NCBI GenBank assembly: GCA_004134995.1
Contig: REGP01000006.1
Span: 186,001-250,000, forward strand
Length of the DNA: 64,000 nucleotides
Source of the DNA: Oxalobacteraceae bacterium CAVE-383
GTDB taxonomy: Bacteria > Pseudomonadota > Gammaproteobacteria > Burkholderiales > Burkholderiaceae_D
Direction: 5' to 3'
The notes under the pieces were generated by a model. It searched no databases and was not told where the DNA came from. It saw only the letters and a program-made list of their open reading frames with translations. Shown one piece after another: positions 34,595-44,981 of the stretch (positions are counted from its first letter, which is position 1; each line of letters begins with the position of its first letter). Made by a program: the position numbers and the translations under genes.

Positions 34595-36169
34595 TCAGTT
34601 ACCGTTGCGCCGGCTGCCCGGCCTGTTTTCAATAAGCCGGTTAAACACTTGCCGGACTGCCGGCGCCAGTTCGCCGGCACACAATCCGATCGGTCCCACG
34701 CCTTGCTCGACCAGATAATCGGCGGCGGCGCCATGCAGCCAGACGGCGCCCAGCGCAGCTTCCCACGGCTGCCAGTGCTGCGCCAGCAAGGCCGCGCAGA
34801 TGCCGGTAAGCACGTCGCCGCTGCCGGCGGTGGCCAGCGCCGGATTGCCGGTCGGATTGACGGCCGCGAATCCATCGGGCCGGGCGATGACGGTGCCGGA
34901 TCCCTTCAGGATCACGATCGCCTGAAAACGCTGCGCCAGCGCGCGCGCCGCATGCAGGCGGTCGGCCTGTACCGCAACGGTATCGATGCCCAGCAGACGC
35001 GCGGCTTCCAGCGGATGCGGGGTCAGCAGGGCGGCGCCGAGCCGCTGCCGTGTCGACAATTTTTGCTGCAGGCCCGGTTCGGCGGCCAGCAGGTTCAGCG
35101 CATCGGCATCGAGCACCAGATTGGCCTGCGCATGCAGGGCGCGCGACAGCTGGTCATGGGCCTCCCGGCTTTCGCCCAGGCCAGGGCCGAGCGCGATCGC
35201 GCCGCGGCCGAAATCCAGCGACGCCGCCGCGCGGCACATCAATTCGGGATGCATGGCGTCGTAAGCGGGCGGCTGGTCCACGAAGCCCGCGTGGACGCGG
35301 CCGGCGCCGGTATGGGCGGCGGCGCGCGCGGCCAGGATCACCGCGCCGGCCAGGCCCGGAGCGCCGCCGACGATGCTGACATCGCCAAAACTACCCTTGT
35401 GCGAATTCTGTACGCGCGGATGCAGGCTGGCGGCAAAGCCCGATGGCGTATTCAGTATGACGCGCGGCGCCGTAAAAAATTGCCGATCGATGGCCAGATC
35501 GGCGATCTGCACCTGGCCGCTATGGTCGCGGCCGTCGCAAGTATGCAGTCCGGGTTTGGCGCCAATGAAGCTGATGGTATGGGTGGCGCGCACGGCGGGA
35601 TCGCCCGGCTGGCCTTTGCCGGGCGCGCTGACGATGCCGCCGGTATCGGCGTTCAGGCCGCTGGCGATATCCAACGCCAGTATCGGGCAATCAAGCGCAT
35701 TGACGGCAGCGACAACCGCGCGGTATTCCGGCGCCAGCGCCCGCTGCAAGCCGATGCCGAACAAGCCGTCCAGCACCAGGGTCCAGCCGGGAGCTGCACT
35801 GGTACCGCTGCCGGCGCTCAACTGCGGGAAGCCTATCCAGTCGATCGCGCAGGCTTGCGCGCGCTGCAGGGCGCGGCGCGCATCGTCGGCCTGTTGTTCG
35901 TGCGCCATCAGCAGCACCGACACCTCCAGGCCGCCGCTGCTGAGATCGCAGGCGGCTTCCAGCGCGTCGCCGCCATTGTTGCCGGGGCCCGCCAGGACCA
36001 GGATGCGCGCCGCCTGGCTGTCCGGTATCAGCCGGCGCGCCGCCGCGGCAGCCGCCGCGCCGGCGCGTTGCATCAGGGTGTATGGGGGCAGGCCTGCCAG
36101 CGCCGCCTGTTCGATGGCGCGTATTTCGGCGACGGAATAGAGCGCGGTCGCGGTGTGCGGATCGGTCAT
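34595..36169 (-). CDS. nnrDE: Bifunctional NAD(P)H-hydrate epimerase / ADP-dependent dehydratase
   Basis: Repairs damaged NADHX/NADPHX; 524 residues. The N-terminal YjeF_N epimerase domain shows VLAGPGNNGGDALEAACDL and LVLDGLFGIGLQR. The C-terminal kinase-like dehydratase has KGSFGDVSIVGGAPGLAGAV, IALGPGLGES, TPHPLEAARLLG, ILKGSGTVIA and NPALATAGSGDVLTGICAAL. It is separated from moeA by 69 bases on the same strand. It is convergent with the second orphan gene, 22 bases apart. Confidence 0.93.
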   Translation of the reverse strand: MTDPHTATALYSVAEIRAIEQAALAGLPPYTLMQRAGAAAAAAARRLIPDSQAARILVLAGPGNNGGDALEAACDLSSGGLEVSVLLMAHEQQADDARRALQRAQACAIDWIGFPQLSAGSGTSAAPGWTLVLDGLFGIGLQRALAPEYRAVVAAVNALDCPILALDIASGLNADTGGIVSAPGKGQPGDPAVRATHTISFIGAKPGLHTCDGRDHSGQVQIADLAIDRQFFTAPRVILNTPSGFAASLHPRVQNSHKGSFGDVSIVGGAPGLAGAVILAARAAAHTGAGRVHAGFVDQPPAYDAMHPELMCRAAASLDFGRGAIALGPGLGESREAHDQLSRALHAQANLVLDADALNLLAAEPGLQQKLSTRQRLGAALLTPHPLEAARLLGIDTVAVQADRLHAARALAQRFQAIVILKGSGTVIARPDGFAAVNPTGNPALATAGSGDVLTGICAALLAQHWQPWEAALGAVWLHGAAADYLVEQGVGPIGLCAGELAPAVRQVFNRLIENRPGSRRNGN

Positions 36170-36238
36170 TTTGCAGCCCCTGAAAGGTGGTGTGGCGAAC
36201 CCGGATATGACAGTGCGGGACGGAACGCGTTCTCCGGC

Positions 36239-37585
36239 CTATATCAAACCTTCGAACAACACAACGTCGACCATATCGCCGGCCTGCACGTCGCCGCTGC
36301 TGTCGTCCAGCACGATGATGCAGTTGGCGTCCGACATCGAGCGCAGAATGCCGGAGCCTTGCGCGCCGGTCAGTTTGACGCAGTAGTTGCCGTGCTGGTC
36401 AGGCGCCACGATGCCGCGCTGGTATTCGGTGCGGCCCGGGCGTTTGCGGATCGGCGACAGCGAGGGCACGCGCAGCCGCGGCAGCGGCGCATGCTCGGCG
36501 CCGGCCATTTGCAGCAGCGCGTTGCGCACGAAGAAATAAAAACTGATCATGACCGCCACCGGATTGCCCGGCAGGCCGAACAGCAGGGCGCGCTTGCCGT
36601 GCGACGCCAGGCTGCCGAACGCCATCGGCCGGCCGGGGCGCATGCCGATTTTCCAGAACAGTACTTCGCCCAGCGCGGCCATGCTTTGCTTGGTGTAATC
36701 GGCGGTGCCGACCGAGACGCCGCCGGAGGTGATCACCGCATCGGCGTTTTCGCAGGCGCTGCGCAGCGCCGCTTCCAGCGCGGCCGGATCGTCCTGCACC
36801 ACGCCCATGTCGATCACGTCGCAGCCCAGCCGGGTCAGCATGCCATACAGCGTGTAGCGGTTCGAATCGTAGACGCAGCCGGGTTCCAGCACTTGTCCGA
36901 CCGAACGCAGTTCATTGCCGGTGGAGAAAAATGCGACCCGCAGCCGCCGCCTTACCGTGACTTCGGCAATGCCCAGCGATGCCAGCAGGCCCAGATCGGC
37001 GGGACGCAGGATTTTTCCGCTGCGCAGCGCGGCCTGGCCGATATGCAGATCTTCGCCGGCCAGGCGGCGGTTGTCGCCACGGCGCACACAGGCGGCGCCC
37101 ATGGTGATTTGCGGCAGCGCCGGATTGCCGCCGACGATTTGCGTCAGCTCCTGCGGCACCACGGTATCGCAATCGGCCGGCATGACGGCGCCGGTCATGA
37201 TGCGCACGCATTCTCCGGGGGCGACCGCGCCCTGATGGCGGTCGCCTGCCTGCACATTGCCGACCACGCGCAGCGTCAGTTCGGCATCGGCCTGCAATTC
37301 ATCGCCATGAAACGCATAGCCGTCCATGGCCGAGTTGTCGTGCGCCGGCACGTTGATGGCGGATTGGATATCAACCGCCAGCACGCGGTCCAGCGCGCTG
37401 CGGATGGCGACCTGTTCGGTGGCCGTGACCGGCTGCACGAATTGCATGATCACCTGCTGGCCCTTGGCCACGGTGAGCGCGTTCGGATCGTAATCCGAAA
37501 GGCAGCTGACGATGTCTCTGAGGGACGCCGGCGGCGTGCCGGCCGCTTTGCCGGCGGTATCGGCCATATGTGCGCTTGAAGTCAT
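36239..37585 (-). CDS. moeA: Molybdopterin molybdotransferase
   Basis: Inserts molybdate into adenylylated molybdopterin; 448 residues. Landmarks are VPAHDNSAMDGYAF, VRIMTGAVMPADCDTVVPQE, VAFFSTGNELR, VYDSNRYTLYGML, ITSGGVSVGTADYTK and LFGLPGNPVAVMISFYFFV. The start at 37585 overlaps the mobA stop (ATGA), consistent with a moaA-mobA-moeA operon. A long upstream in-frame extension runs through mobA and was rejected. Confidence 0.94.
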   Translation of the reverse strand: MTSSAHMADTAGKAAGTPPASLRDIVSCLSDYDPNALTVAKGQQVIMQFVQPVTATEQVAIRSALDRVLAVDIQSAINVPAHDNSAMDGYAFHGDELQADAELTLRVVGNVQAGDRHQGAVAPGECVRIMTGAVMPADCDTVVPQELTQIVGGNPALPQITMGAACVRRGDNRRLAGEDLHIGQAALRSGKILRPADLGLLASLGIAEVTVRRRLRVAFFSTGNELRSVGQVLEPGCVYDSNRYTLYGMLTRLGCDVIDMGVVQDDPAALEAALRSACENADAVITSGGVSVGTADYTKQSMAALGEVLFWKIGMRPGRPMAFGSLASHGKRALLFGLPGNPVAVMISFYFFVRNALLQMAGAEHAPLPRLRVPSLSPIRKRPGRTEYQRGIVAPDQHGNYCVKLTGAQGSGILRSMSDANCIIVLDDSSGDVQAGDMVDVVLFEGLI

Positions 37586-38190
37586 GGGGAGGGTTGTTCG
37601 AGTTGCTGCAATTGCTGCAGTGTGTTGATGTTGCTGAAAGCGGCGGCGTCTTCGAAATGCACGTCGACCGATGCCAGCGCGCTCATCCAGGTTTCCATTT
37701 TGCGGCCGCCTCCTGCAAGAAACGCGTCGAGTTGCGGCAGCAGGGAGGTTTTCATGAGGCAGAAGACCGGATGGCGCTGCGGCCGGCCGGGCTGCTCGCC
37801 ATCCGTGCTGGCCAGCGCGAGATCGGCGCCGGCGTCCTGCAGCCCCTGCGACAGCCGCGCCGCCAGATCCAGCGGCAGCAGCGGGCTGTCGCAGGGGACG
37901 CTGAGCAGATATTGCGTGGCGCAACGGCTGAGGCCGGCCTGGAGCCCGGCCAGCGGGCCGGGGAATTCGGGGAGCAGATCGGGCCAGAGCGGCAGGCCGA
38001 ACGCCGCATACTGCTGCCGGTTGCGATTGACGTTGAGCGCCAGCGGGCCGACTTGCGGCGCCAGCCGGGCGATTACATGGGCGGCCAGCGGCAGGCCCTT
38101 GAATGACTGCAAGCCCTTGTCGATATGTCCCATGCGGCTGCCGCGGCCGCCTGCCAGGATCAGGCCGGTGATGGCGACGGCCGGTATCAT
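37582..38190 (-). CDS. mobA: Molybdenum cofactor guanylyltransferase
   Basis: Attaches GMP to molybdopterin; 202 residues. The nucleotide-binding start GLILAGGRGSRMGHIDKGLQ, WPDLLPEFPGPLAGLQAGL and LLSVPCDSPLLPLDLAARL are diagnostic. The start at 38190 is one base after the moaA stop. The long upstream continuation of the frame lies inside moaA and was not used. Confidence 0.93.
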   Translation of the reverse strand: MIPAVAITGLILAGGRGSRMGHIDKGLQSFKGLPLAAHVIARLAPQVGPLALNVNRNRQQYAAFGLPLWPDLLPEFPGPLAGLQAGLSRCATQYLLSVPCDSPLLPLDLAARLSQGLQDAGADLALASTDGEQPGRPQRHPVFCLMKTSLLPQLDAFLAGGGRKMETWMSALASVDVHFEDAAAFSNINTLQQLQQLEQPSP

Positions 38191-38191
38191 G

Positions 38192-39328
38192 CTATCCGCC
38201 GATGTAAGACATTTCGACCTTGCGGGCGATCCGTTCGATCGGCTCCCCGGCATGCGCCGCGCGCGATTCCGAATAGCGATCGGCGCGGTGGCCCCAGATA
38301 TGGCCGATGGCGTTGGCCAGGTCGCGCTCCCGGCTGCTGTCGTCGCCGCCTTCGCTGCGCAGCAAGGCGCGCAGGTCATGGCCGGCGGTGCCGAACAGGC
38401 AGGTATACAGCTTGCCTTCGGTCGACAGCCGGGCGCGGTTGCAATCGCCGCAGAACGCATGCGTCACGCTGGAGATGACGCCGATCTCGCCGCCGCCGTC
38501 GTCATAGCGCCAGCGGCTGGCGGTTTCGCCGGGATAGTTGGCGCCGACCGGGCTCAGCGGCAATTCGGCTGCAATGCGCGCGATCAGTTGATCCGAAGGC
38601 AGAACTTCATCCATGCGCCAGCCGTTGGAGCTGCCGACATCCATGTATTCGATGAAACGCAGGACGTATGGCGTATTCCTGAAGTGGCGCGCCATGGCCA
38701 GGATTTCATGGTCGTTGACGCCTTTCTTGACCACCATATTGATCTTGATCGGGCCCAGTCCGGCGCGGTGCGCGGCGTCTATGCCTTCCAGTACTTGCGA
38801 TACCGGAAAATCGGCGTCGTTCATGCGCTTGAAATTGGCGTCGTCCAGCGAGTCCAGCGAGACGGTGACGCGGTCGAGGCCGGCGTCTTTCAGCGCCTGC
38901 GCCTTTTTGGCCAGCAGCGCGCCATTGGTGGTCAAGGTCAGATCGAGCGGTTTGCCGTCCGGCGTCGGCAGCTTGCGCAGCATGTCGACCAGGCGCTCCA
39001 GGTTCTTGCGCAACAAGGGTTCGCCGCCGGTGAGGCGGATTTTCTGGACGCCATGCGCGACGAATACCTTGGCCACGCGCTCGATTTCCTCGAACGACAG
39101 CAACGCGCTGTGCGGCAGGAAGCGGTAATCCTTGTCGAATATTTCCTTCGGCATGCAATACACGCAGCGGAAATTGCAGCGATCGGTCACCGAAATGCGC
39201 AAGTCGCGCAGCGGGCGCCCCAATTGATCGAGCAACTGGCCGTCGGGCGGATAATCCATGGCGAAAGCAGGCGGGCTTGCGGCGGCCGGCCTTCTCTGGC
39301 GTATGTCATGGATGGGGATAACGGTCAT
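38192..39328 (-). CDS. moaA: GTP 3',8-cyclase
   Basis: Radical-SAM enzyme starting molybdopterin synthesis from GTP; 378 residues. The N-terminal cluster motif is [13 protein letters not shown] and the C-terminal second cluster is [21 protein letters not shown]; the chain ends with the conserved Gly-Gly. The ATG at 39328 was chosen; no clear Shine-Dalgarno is present and the first 45 residues are not conserved in type, so the true start could be MDYPPDGQ. It is the first gene of the moaA-mobA-moeA run. Confidence 0.92.
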   Translation of the reverse strand: MTVIPIHDIRQRRPAAASPPAFAMDYPPDGQLLDQLGRPLRDLRISVTDRCNFRCVYCMPKEIFDKDYRFLPHSALLSFEEIERVAKVFVAHGVQKIRLTGGEPLLRKNLERLVDMLRKLPTPDGKPLDLTLTTNGALLAKKAQALKDAGLDRVTVSLDSLDDANFKRMNDADFPVSQVLEGIDAAHRAGLGPIKINMVVKKGVNDHEILAMARHFRNTPYVLRFIEYMDVGSSNGWRMDEVLPSDQLIARIAAELPLSPVGANYPGETASRWRYDDGGGEIGVISSVTHAFCGDCNRARLSTEGKLYTCLFGTAGHDLRALLRSEGGDDSSRERDLANAIGHIWGHRADRYSESRAAHAGEPIERIARKVEMSYIGG

Positions 39329-39427
39329 ACTTTTATACGATGCATAAATCGGTTCTGGAATAGAGAAGATATCACGGCCGGGAGGCATCCGCTTTGACAG
39401 ACGTCAATATTGTCCGAATGAAAAAAA

Positions 39428-39450
39428 GGGAGCGAAACGCTCCCTTTTTC
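39428..39450 (-). terminator. Rho-independent terminator of rne
   Basis: Perfect 7-bp GC stem GGGAGCG/CGCTCCC with a three-base loop, A-run on one side and T-run on the other. In the minus direction it is followed by seven Ts and lies 27 bases after the rne stop. It is also terminator-like in the plus direction. Confidence 0.85.
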
Positions 39451-39476
39451 ATGGCCGGCCGGCGCTTACCGGTCGC

Positions 39477-42400
39477 TTAGGGCTGGCGCGTTTCGATTTG
39501 CACCAGCGGTTCGTTCGACAAGGCGGCCACCGGCTTGCGTTCGCGCGGCACATGCGGCGCCGGCGCGGTCCGGGCGGCTGCCTGCTGGGCGGCAAGCAGC
39601 TTTTCCGGATCGGTGGTGGCCAGGGTCAGGCCGGCGGCGCGCAGAACCTGCTGCAGATCGTCGGATGCCGTTGCCGGGGCCATGGCTGCAACCGCAGGCG
39701 CCGGCGCCGCGGCGGGGGCAACAGGCGCAGGAGCAGGAGCAGCTTCGACCGGCGCAACGACGACGGCTTCGACCGCCGCTTCGACGACCGGAGCAACGGC
39801 TTCGGGCGCGGCGATCGGCTGTGTCGCGTATTCCGACACCGGCGTTGGCGCTTCCGGCACGGCTTCCTGCGCCGGGGCTGGCGCGGCGGTGACAGGCTCG
39901 GCGGCTGCGATCGGGGCTGCGGCCGGTTCCGGCGCATCCTGCAACAGGCTGATCTGCTGCGGCGCCGTCGGTGCGCTGATGGCGTTGCTCAGGGCGCTGG
40001 GCGCGGCAGGCACGTCGTTGTCCGCTTTGGCGGCGGGCATGGTCGCCGGCGTTGCATCGGCATCCTGCTCGGCCGCTTCAACCGGCGCGCTGGTTTCGTA
40101 CCAGGCCTTGGCTTGAACGCGTTGCTGCGGAGGCGCGAAATTGTCGTCGGATTGCGCCGATTGGGTAATCTCACTGATTTCGGCGGCGTCGGCTGTTTCT
40201 GCCGAGTCGGATGCCATCGATTCGCCTGCTGCGTTCTCTGTACCTGGTTCGCGATCGCGCCGATTACGGTTGCGGCCGCCACGACGGCGGCGGCGACGCG
40301 GTTCTTCTCCGCCTTCGCCGGCAACGCCGTCGGCCGGCACGCCTTGCTTCAGTTCTTCGTCGCCTGCGGCGATCGGCTTGACCACGGCTGCCGCCGGGAT
40401 GCCGTTGGCGGCCAGGGTTGCATCCGCGCTCAGGACTTCATCGGCTTTGAGCGCGGCTTCCTTGCGGTCTTCGCGCGGTGGACGCGGCGGACGCTCGCGG
40501 CGGCCTTCGCGGCCTGCGTTTTCATTGCGGGCTTCGCCGGCTTCACGCGGTTCGCGCTGCTCTTTCGGCTCGCGCGGCTCCCTCGGCTCTCTCTGCTCAC
40601 GCGGAGGCCGCGGCGGACGCGCCGGCTTCATTTCGCCGTCGACGCCTGCGCCTGCATTCGCCTTGGCTTCGTTGCGGGCATTGCCGCCCTCGGCGTTTTC
40701 TTCACGGCCGCCGCGCGCATTGCGGTTGCGGCTGTTGCGCGAACCGCGGCCGCTGCGGTCGTTGCGGTCGCGGTTATGCGATGGCTTGACGGGAACCGGC
40801 ACCGGCGCCACAACCACGGGCGCAGCCGGCTTGCCGCCGAACAGGCCGGCCAGCCAGGCGAAAAAGCCGCCTTGCTGTGCCTGAGCCGGTGCGAATACCG
40901 GCGCTGCTTCCGCTTCGGCCACCTTGCGTTCGACGATCGGCGCAGGCTGGTCGGGTGTGATGCCCTTGACCACGGCTTCCTGGCGCGGCTTGGCTTCTTC
41001 TTTCTGATGCTTGCTGTAGCCGATGTCGGTTTCGGCCTGCTCCGCCATCGAATAGCTGGCTTGCACGTCGTCCAGGCGCGGATCGTCATGCTTGATGCGT
41101 TCCAGCTTGTAATGCGGGGTTTCCAAATGTTTGTTCGGAATCATGATGATGGTCACGCGATGGCGCGTTTCGATCTTCAGGATTTCGCCGCGCTTTTCGT
41201 TGAGCAGGAAGGCGGCGACGTCGACCGGGCCCTGAACATAGATGGCGGCCGAATTTTCCTTCATCGCTTCTTCCTGGATGATGCGCAGGACCTGCAATGC
41301 GGACGATTCGGTATCGCGGATGTGGCCGGTGCCGTTGCAGCGCGGGCAGGTCACGTGGCTGCCTTCGGACAGCGACGGACGCAGGCGCTGGCGCGACAGT
41401 TCCATCAGGCCGAAGCGCGAGATCTTGCCCATCTGGACCCGTGCGCGGTCGAAATGCAGCGCGTCTTTCAGGCGCGATTCGACTTCCCGCTGGTTCTTGG
41501 CGTTTTCCATGTCGATGAAATCGATCACGATCAGGCCGCCCAGGTCGCGCAGGCGCAATTGGCGCGCCACTTCTTCAGCGGCTTCCAGGTTGGTGTTGAA
41601 TGCGGTGGTTTCGATGTCGCTGCCGCGCGTGGCGCGGGCCGAGTTGACGTCGACCGAAACCAGCGCTTCGGTATGGTCGATGACGATGGCGCCGCCGGAA
41701 GGCAGCGGCACGGTGCGCGAATAGGCGGTTTCGATCTGGTGTTCGATCTGGAAGCGCGAGAACAGCGGCACGTCGTCGCGGTAGCGCTTGACCCGGTGCA
41801 CCATGTCCGGCATCACGTGGCTCATGAACTGCTGGGCCTGTTCGTAGATGTCGTCGGTGTCGATCAGGATTTCGCCGATGTCGGGCTGGAAGTAGTCGCG
41901 GATGGCGCGGATGACCAGGGACGATTCCTGGTAAATCAGGAAGGCGCCGGAGCCGGACTGGCCCGCGCCTTCGATGGCGCGCCACAGTTGCATCAGGTAG
42001 TTCAGGTCCCACTGCAGTTCATCGACATTGCGGCCGATGCCGGCGGTGCGGGCGATGACCGACATGCCGGTAGGCAGATCCAGGCGGTCCATGGTTTCGC
42101 GCAGTTCCTGGCGATCTTCGCCTTCGACCCGGCGCGATACGCCGCCGCCGCGCGGATTATTCGGCATCAGGACCAGGTAGCGGCCGGCCAGCGAGATGAA
42201 CGAGGTCAGCGCCGCGCCCTTGTTGCCGCGCTCTTCCTTTTCCACCTGGACGATGATTTCCTGGCCTTCGCGCAGGGCTTCCTTGATCGAGGCGCTGCGC
42301 ACGTCGACGCCGTCCTTGAAATAGGTGCGGGCGACTTCCTTGAACGGCAGGAAGCCGTGGCGTTCTTCGCCGTAGTTGACGAAGCAGGCTTCGAGCGAAG

Positions 42401-42551
42401 GCTCGATGCGGGTGATGACGCCTTTATAGATATTGGACTTGCGTTGCTCGCGGCCGGTGGCTTCGATGTCGATATCGATCAGTTTCTGACCGTCGACGAT
42501 GGCTACGCGCAGTTCTTCTTGCTGCGTTGCATTGAACAGCATACGTTTCAT
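39477..42551 (-). CDS. rne: Ribonuclease E
   Basis: Essential endonuclease and degradosome scaffold; 1024 residues. The N-terminal S1 domain starts [20 protein letters not shown]. The catalytic part has [20 protein letters not shown] and the zinc-link [12 protein letters not shown]. The C-terminal half is disordered: Arg/Glu/Pro/Asn-rich RNA-binding blocks, then an Ala/Pro/Val-rich tail ending in a conserved-looking [15 protein letters not shown]. It has a long 5' leader, as expected for an autoregulated rne. Confidence 0.95.
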   Translation of the reverse strand: MKRMLFNATQQEELRVAIVDGQKLIDIDIEATGREQRKSNIYKGVITRIEPSLEACFVNYGEERHGFLPFKEVARTYFKDGVDVRSASIKEALREGQEIIVQVEKEERGNKGAALTSFISLAGRYLVLMPNNPRGGGVSRRVEGEDRQELRETMDRLDLPTGMSVIARTAGIGRNVDELQWDLNYLMQLWRAIEGAGQSGSGAFLIYQESSLVIRAIRDYFQPDIGEILIDTDDIYEQAQQFMSHVMPDMVHRVKRYRDDVPLFSRFQIEHQIETAYSRTVPLPSGGAIVIDHTEALVSVDVNSARATRGSDIETTAFNTNLEAAEEVARQLRLRDLGGLIVIDFIDMENAKNQREVESRLKDALHFDRARVQMGKISRFGLMELSRQRLRPSLSEGSHVTCPRCNGTGHIRDTESSALQVLRIIQEEAMKENSAAIYVQGPVDVAAFLLNEKRGEILKIETRHRVTIIMIPNKHLETPHYKLERIKHDDPRLDDVQASYSMAEQAETDIGYSKHQKEEAKPRQEAVVKGITPDQPAPIVERKVAEAEAAPVFAPAQAQQGGFFAWLAGLFGGKPAAPVVVAPVPVPVKPSHNRDRNDRSGRGSRNSRNRNARGGREENAEGGNARNEAKANAGAGVDGEMKPARPPRPPREQREPREPREPKEQREPREAGEARNENAGREGRRERPPRPPREDRKEAALKADEVLSADATLAANGIPAAAVVKPIAAGDEELKQGVPADGVAGEGGEEPRRRRRRGGRNRNRRDREPGTENAAGESMASDSAETADAAEISEITQSAQSDDNFAPPQQRVQAKAWYETSAPVEAAEQDADATPATMPAAKADNDVPAAPSALSNAISAPTAPQQISLLQDAPEPAAAPIAAAEPVTAAPAPAQEAVPEAPTPVSEYATQPIAAPEAVAPVVEAAVEAVVVAPVEAAPAPAPVAPAAAPAPAVAAMAPATASDDLQQVLRAAGLTLATTDPEKLLAAQQAAARTAPAPHVPRERKPVAALSNEPLVQIETRQP

Positions 42552-43131
42552 GTTTCACTCCGTGGACCTTGAAGGTCCTCAATGCCGCTGCATATACTTG
42601 GTATTTGGCGAGCGGCAACAGTACAGGGATGTACGCGGAAACGAAATGCCTGGGGGAGGGAATTGCCTTAGTCTGCGTCAGCGCGGACGACCTGCGCTGG
42701 AACACAACGGGGCGCGGATGCAGTCAACCGAATGCCGAGCAGCACCACGGCCGCGCCGCACATGCCGCCTGGGGCGGGTGCGAAAGCGGCTGGTATGCAA
42801 TATTGGTGAGCCACGCAATGCAGCAAAGGCATGCATCGAGGGCGGCCAATCAATCGGCGAAACATGGTTAAACTACATCATCGGCCAGCTTCAAGCGGCA
42901 AGCTGGCCAAACTAATCCTAACAATCCCATACAATCCGGTTCACATCCCCGCTGCGTTATCCGATTGCAACTAACGGTGCAACCTTGATCGCGCAGGGAT
43001 GGTGCGTACACATTTTTCCATCAAATTTGCAAATTGGCGAGGCGGTGGTAGCGCCCCTGTGTAGAATGGTCTTTTTATTCTTACACCAACACGTGTCCTC
43101 GGACCCGTGTAGAAATGATTATATATTCAAA
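42552..43131. other. 580-bp divergent region: rne leader and rluC upstream region
   Basis: No convincing gene is seen. On the rne side it probably encodes a long structured leader. A perfect 9-bp stem GGCCAGCTT/AAGCTGGCC lies at 42883-42908 around an 8-base loop, and GC-rich stretches fill 42690-42800. RNase E autoregulates through its leader in enterobacteria; the same is inferred here. On the rluC side, a small hairpin (43089-43110, ACACG/CGTGT with CTCG loop) precedes the ATG. No strong -35/-10 pair could be assigned. Confidence 0.45.
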
Positions 43132-44148
43132 ATGAAGGACTTAGCGAGATTTTCTGGGAACTCGGTTGAAACGCCATCCCAAGCCGCGCAGCCGCAAGTC
43201 CAACTGGTGTCCATTTCCGAAGAAGACGCCGGCCAACGCATCGACAATTTCCTGCTGCGGGTCTGCAAAGGCGTCCCGAAAAGCCATATCTACCGGGTTT
43301 TACGCTCGGGCGAGGTGCGCGTCAACAAGGGCCGCATCGATCAGACCTATCGGCTGCAGGCCGACGACGTGGTGCGGATTCCGCCGATTAGGATGGCGGA
43401 AAAGACAACACAAACCGCGCCAGGCGCAGAATTCGAAATATTGCTGGAAGACAATCATCTGCTGGTCATCGACAAGCCGGCCGGCGTTGCCGTGCATGGC
43501 GGTTCGGGCGTCAGCTATGGCGTCATCGAGCAATTGCGGGCCTCGCGTCCCGACGCCAAGTTCTTGGAACTGGTGCATCGGCTCGACCGCGACACCTCCG
43601 GCATCCTGCTGCTGGCCAAAAAGCGCAGCGCCCTGACCAATCTGCACGAGCAGATGCGCGACGGCGTAACCGACAAGCGCTACCTGACCCTGGTGCACGG
43701 CAATTGGGTCAATCCGCGCCAGCATATCAAGCTGCCCCTGCATAAATACACCACCGCCGACGGCGAACGCCGCGTCGCGGTGCAGGAGGGCGGCCAGGCT
43801 TCGCACACCATATTTACGCTCAAGCGCCGTTACGGCGAATACGCCTTGCTGGAGGCCGAGCTGAAAACCGGGCGCACGCATCAGATACGCGTGCATCTGT
43901 CGGCCAGCGGCTTCGCCATCGCCGGCGACGATAAATACGGCGACTTCTCCCTGAACCGGGCGTTGCAGAAAGCCGACGGCGACCGGATTGCGTTCAAGCG
44001 CATGTTTTTACATGCATTCCAGATCACGTTCATTCATCCGGAAAGCGGTAAACCGGTGACGCTGAACGCGCCGCTGCCGCCGGAGTGCGAACGGTTTTTA
44101 AAAAGTTTGGAAAAAGTCGCACGGGATGCGGGCGCAAAACACGATTAA
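43132..44148 (+). CDS. rluC: 23S rRNA pseudouridine synthase C (RluC/RluD family)
   Basis: Converts uridines in 23S rRNA to pseudouridine; 338 residues. The S4-like domain (EEDAGQRIDNFLLRVCKG) is followed by the synthase domain with the catalytic Asp in VHRLDRDTSGILLLAKKRSA and by LKTGRTHQIRVHLSASGFAIAGDDKYGD. The position head-to-head with rne matches RluC. The start at 43132 lacks a clear Shine-Dalgarno; an upstream extension was rejected as unlike the family. Confidence 0.93.
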   Translation: MKDLARFSGNSVETPSQAAQPQVQLVSISEEDAGQRIDNFLLRVCKGVPKSHIYRVLRSGEVRVNKGRIDQTYRLQADDVVRIPPIRMAEKTTQTAPGAEFEILLEDNHLLVIDKPAGVAVHGGSGVSYGVIEQLRASRPDAKFLELVHRLDRDTSGILLLAKKRSALTNLHEQMRDGVTDKRYLTLVHGNWVNPRQHIKLPLHKYTTADGERRVAVQEGGQASHTIFTLKRRYGEYALLEAELKTGRTHQIRVHLSASGFAIAGDDKYGDFSLNRALQKADGDRIAFKRMFLHAFQITFIHPESGKPVTLNAPLPPECERFLKSLEKVARDAGAKHD

Positions 44149-44176
44149 CACTGATAATCGCGGAACGTACTTCATC

Positions 44177-44224
44177 AATATCTGAGATACCTGGCGCTGT
44201 GCGCCGCCAGGTATCTCAGGTATT
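44177..44224. terminator. Long hairpin between rluC and the Gph-like gene
   Basis: 20-base arms (44177-44196 and 44205-44224) pair with one mismatch around an 8-base loop; the stem centre is GAGATACCTGGCG. It starts 29 bases after rluC stops. No T-run follows, so it may end or stabilise the rluC message without being a classic intrinsic terminator. Confidence 0.55.
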
Positions 44225-44267
44225 TATGAATATATTCCACGGCACGGACCAGGGCGCTTAATTATTT

Positions 44268-44927
44268 ATGGCAAGAACGCAATTTGATTTGATCGTGTTT
44301 GACTGGGACGGCACGCTCATGGACAGCACCGCCACCATTGTGCAATGCATTCAGGCCGCGGCCAGGGACTTGGGGCTGCCGGTGCCGGACAAGCGGGCCG
44401 CCTCGCACGTGATCGGCCTCGGGCTGGCCGACGCAATGGCGGCGGCGATGCCGGACATCGACGCCAAATATTATCCGCGCATCGTCGAACGCTACCGGCA
44501 CCATTACCTGGGGCAGGATCACGATCTGACCTTGTTCGACGGCGTGCGCGAAATGCTGGCCGATCTGTCGCAGCAGAATTATTTCCTGGCGGTGGCCACC
44601 GGCAAAAGCCGCGTAGGACTGAACCGGGCGCTCAACGCCACCGGGCTGTTGTCGGTATTCGACGCCACGCGCTGCGCCGACGAAACGTTCTCCAAGCCGC
44701 ATCCTGCCATGTTGCAGGAGCTGACGCGCGAATTGGGGCAGGACATGGCGCGCACGCTGATGATCGGCGACACCACCCACGATTTGCAGATGGCGCTCAA
44801 CGCCGGCGCGGCCAGCGTCGCGGTCGAGTACGGCGCCCATCCGGTGCACGAACTGAGCGCGCTGAAACCGCGCTACAGCGCGCCGACGATACCGGCGCTG
44901 CACGCCTGGCTGCTGGAACATGCCTGA
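44268..44927 (+). CDS. HAD-family phosphatase, phosphoglycolate-phosphatase-like
   Basis: Soluble hydrolase of 219 residues: catalytic DWDGTLMDS at the N-terminus, ATGKSRVGL (motif II), Lys in FSKPHPAM and GDTTHDLQMALNAGA (motif IV). It resembles Gph, but next to rluC it is also the type often annotated only as an HAD hydrolase. The substrate is unknown. sppA starts 54 bases later on the same strand. Confidence 0.85.
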   Translation: MARTQFDLIVFDWDGTLMDSTATIVQCIQAAARDLGLPVPDKRAASHVIGLGLADAMAAAMPDIDAKYYPRIVERYRHHYLGQDHDLTLFDGVREMLADLSQQNYFLAVATGKSRVGLNRALNATGLLSVFDATRCADETFSKPHPAMLQELTRELGQDMARTLMIGDTTHDLQMALNAGAASVAVEYGAHPVHELSALKPRYSAPTIPALHAWLLEHA

Positions 44928-44981
44928 TGCGCCTGGCGCCGGCTGCAACGATTGAAGCGAATTGAAAAACGACGACATTGG

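Noticed and set aside
39498-42572. A plus-strand open frame of 1024 codons lying antisense to rne
   Set aside because: It mirrors the rne frame and arises from the strong GC bias at third codon positions. The translation is His/Arg/Gly/Phe-rich without any family motif, while rne itself is unmistakable.
42499-42915. Possible 138-codon plus-strand gene between rne and rluC
   Set aside because: It begins inside rne on the opposite strand, has no ribosome binding site, and covers what is best explained as the rne leader.
43027-43067. TTGCAA and TAGAAT as a promoter for rluC
   Set aside because: The two hexamers are 29 bases apart, too far for sigma70, and no better-spaced partner was found.
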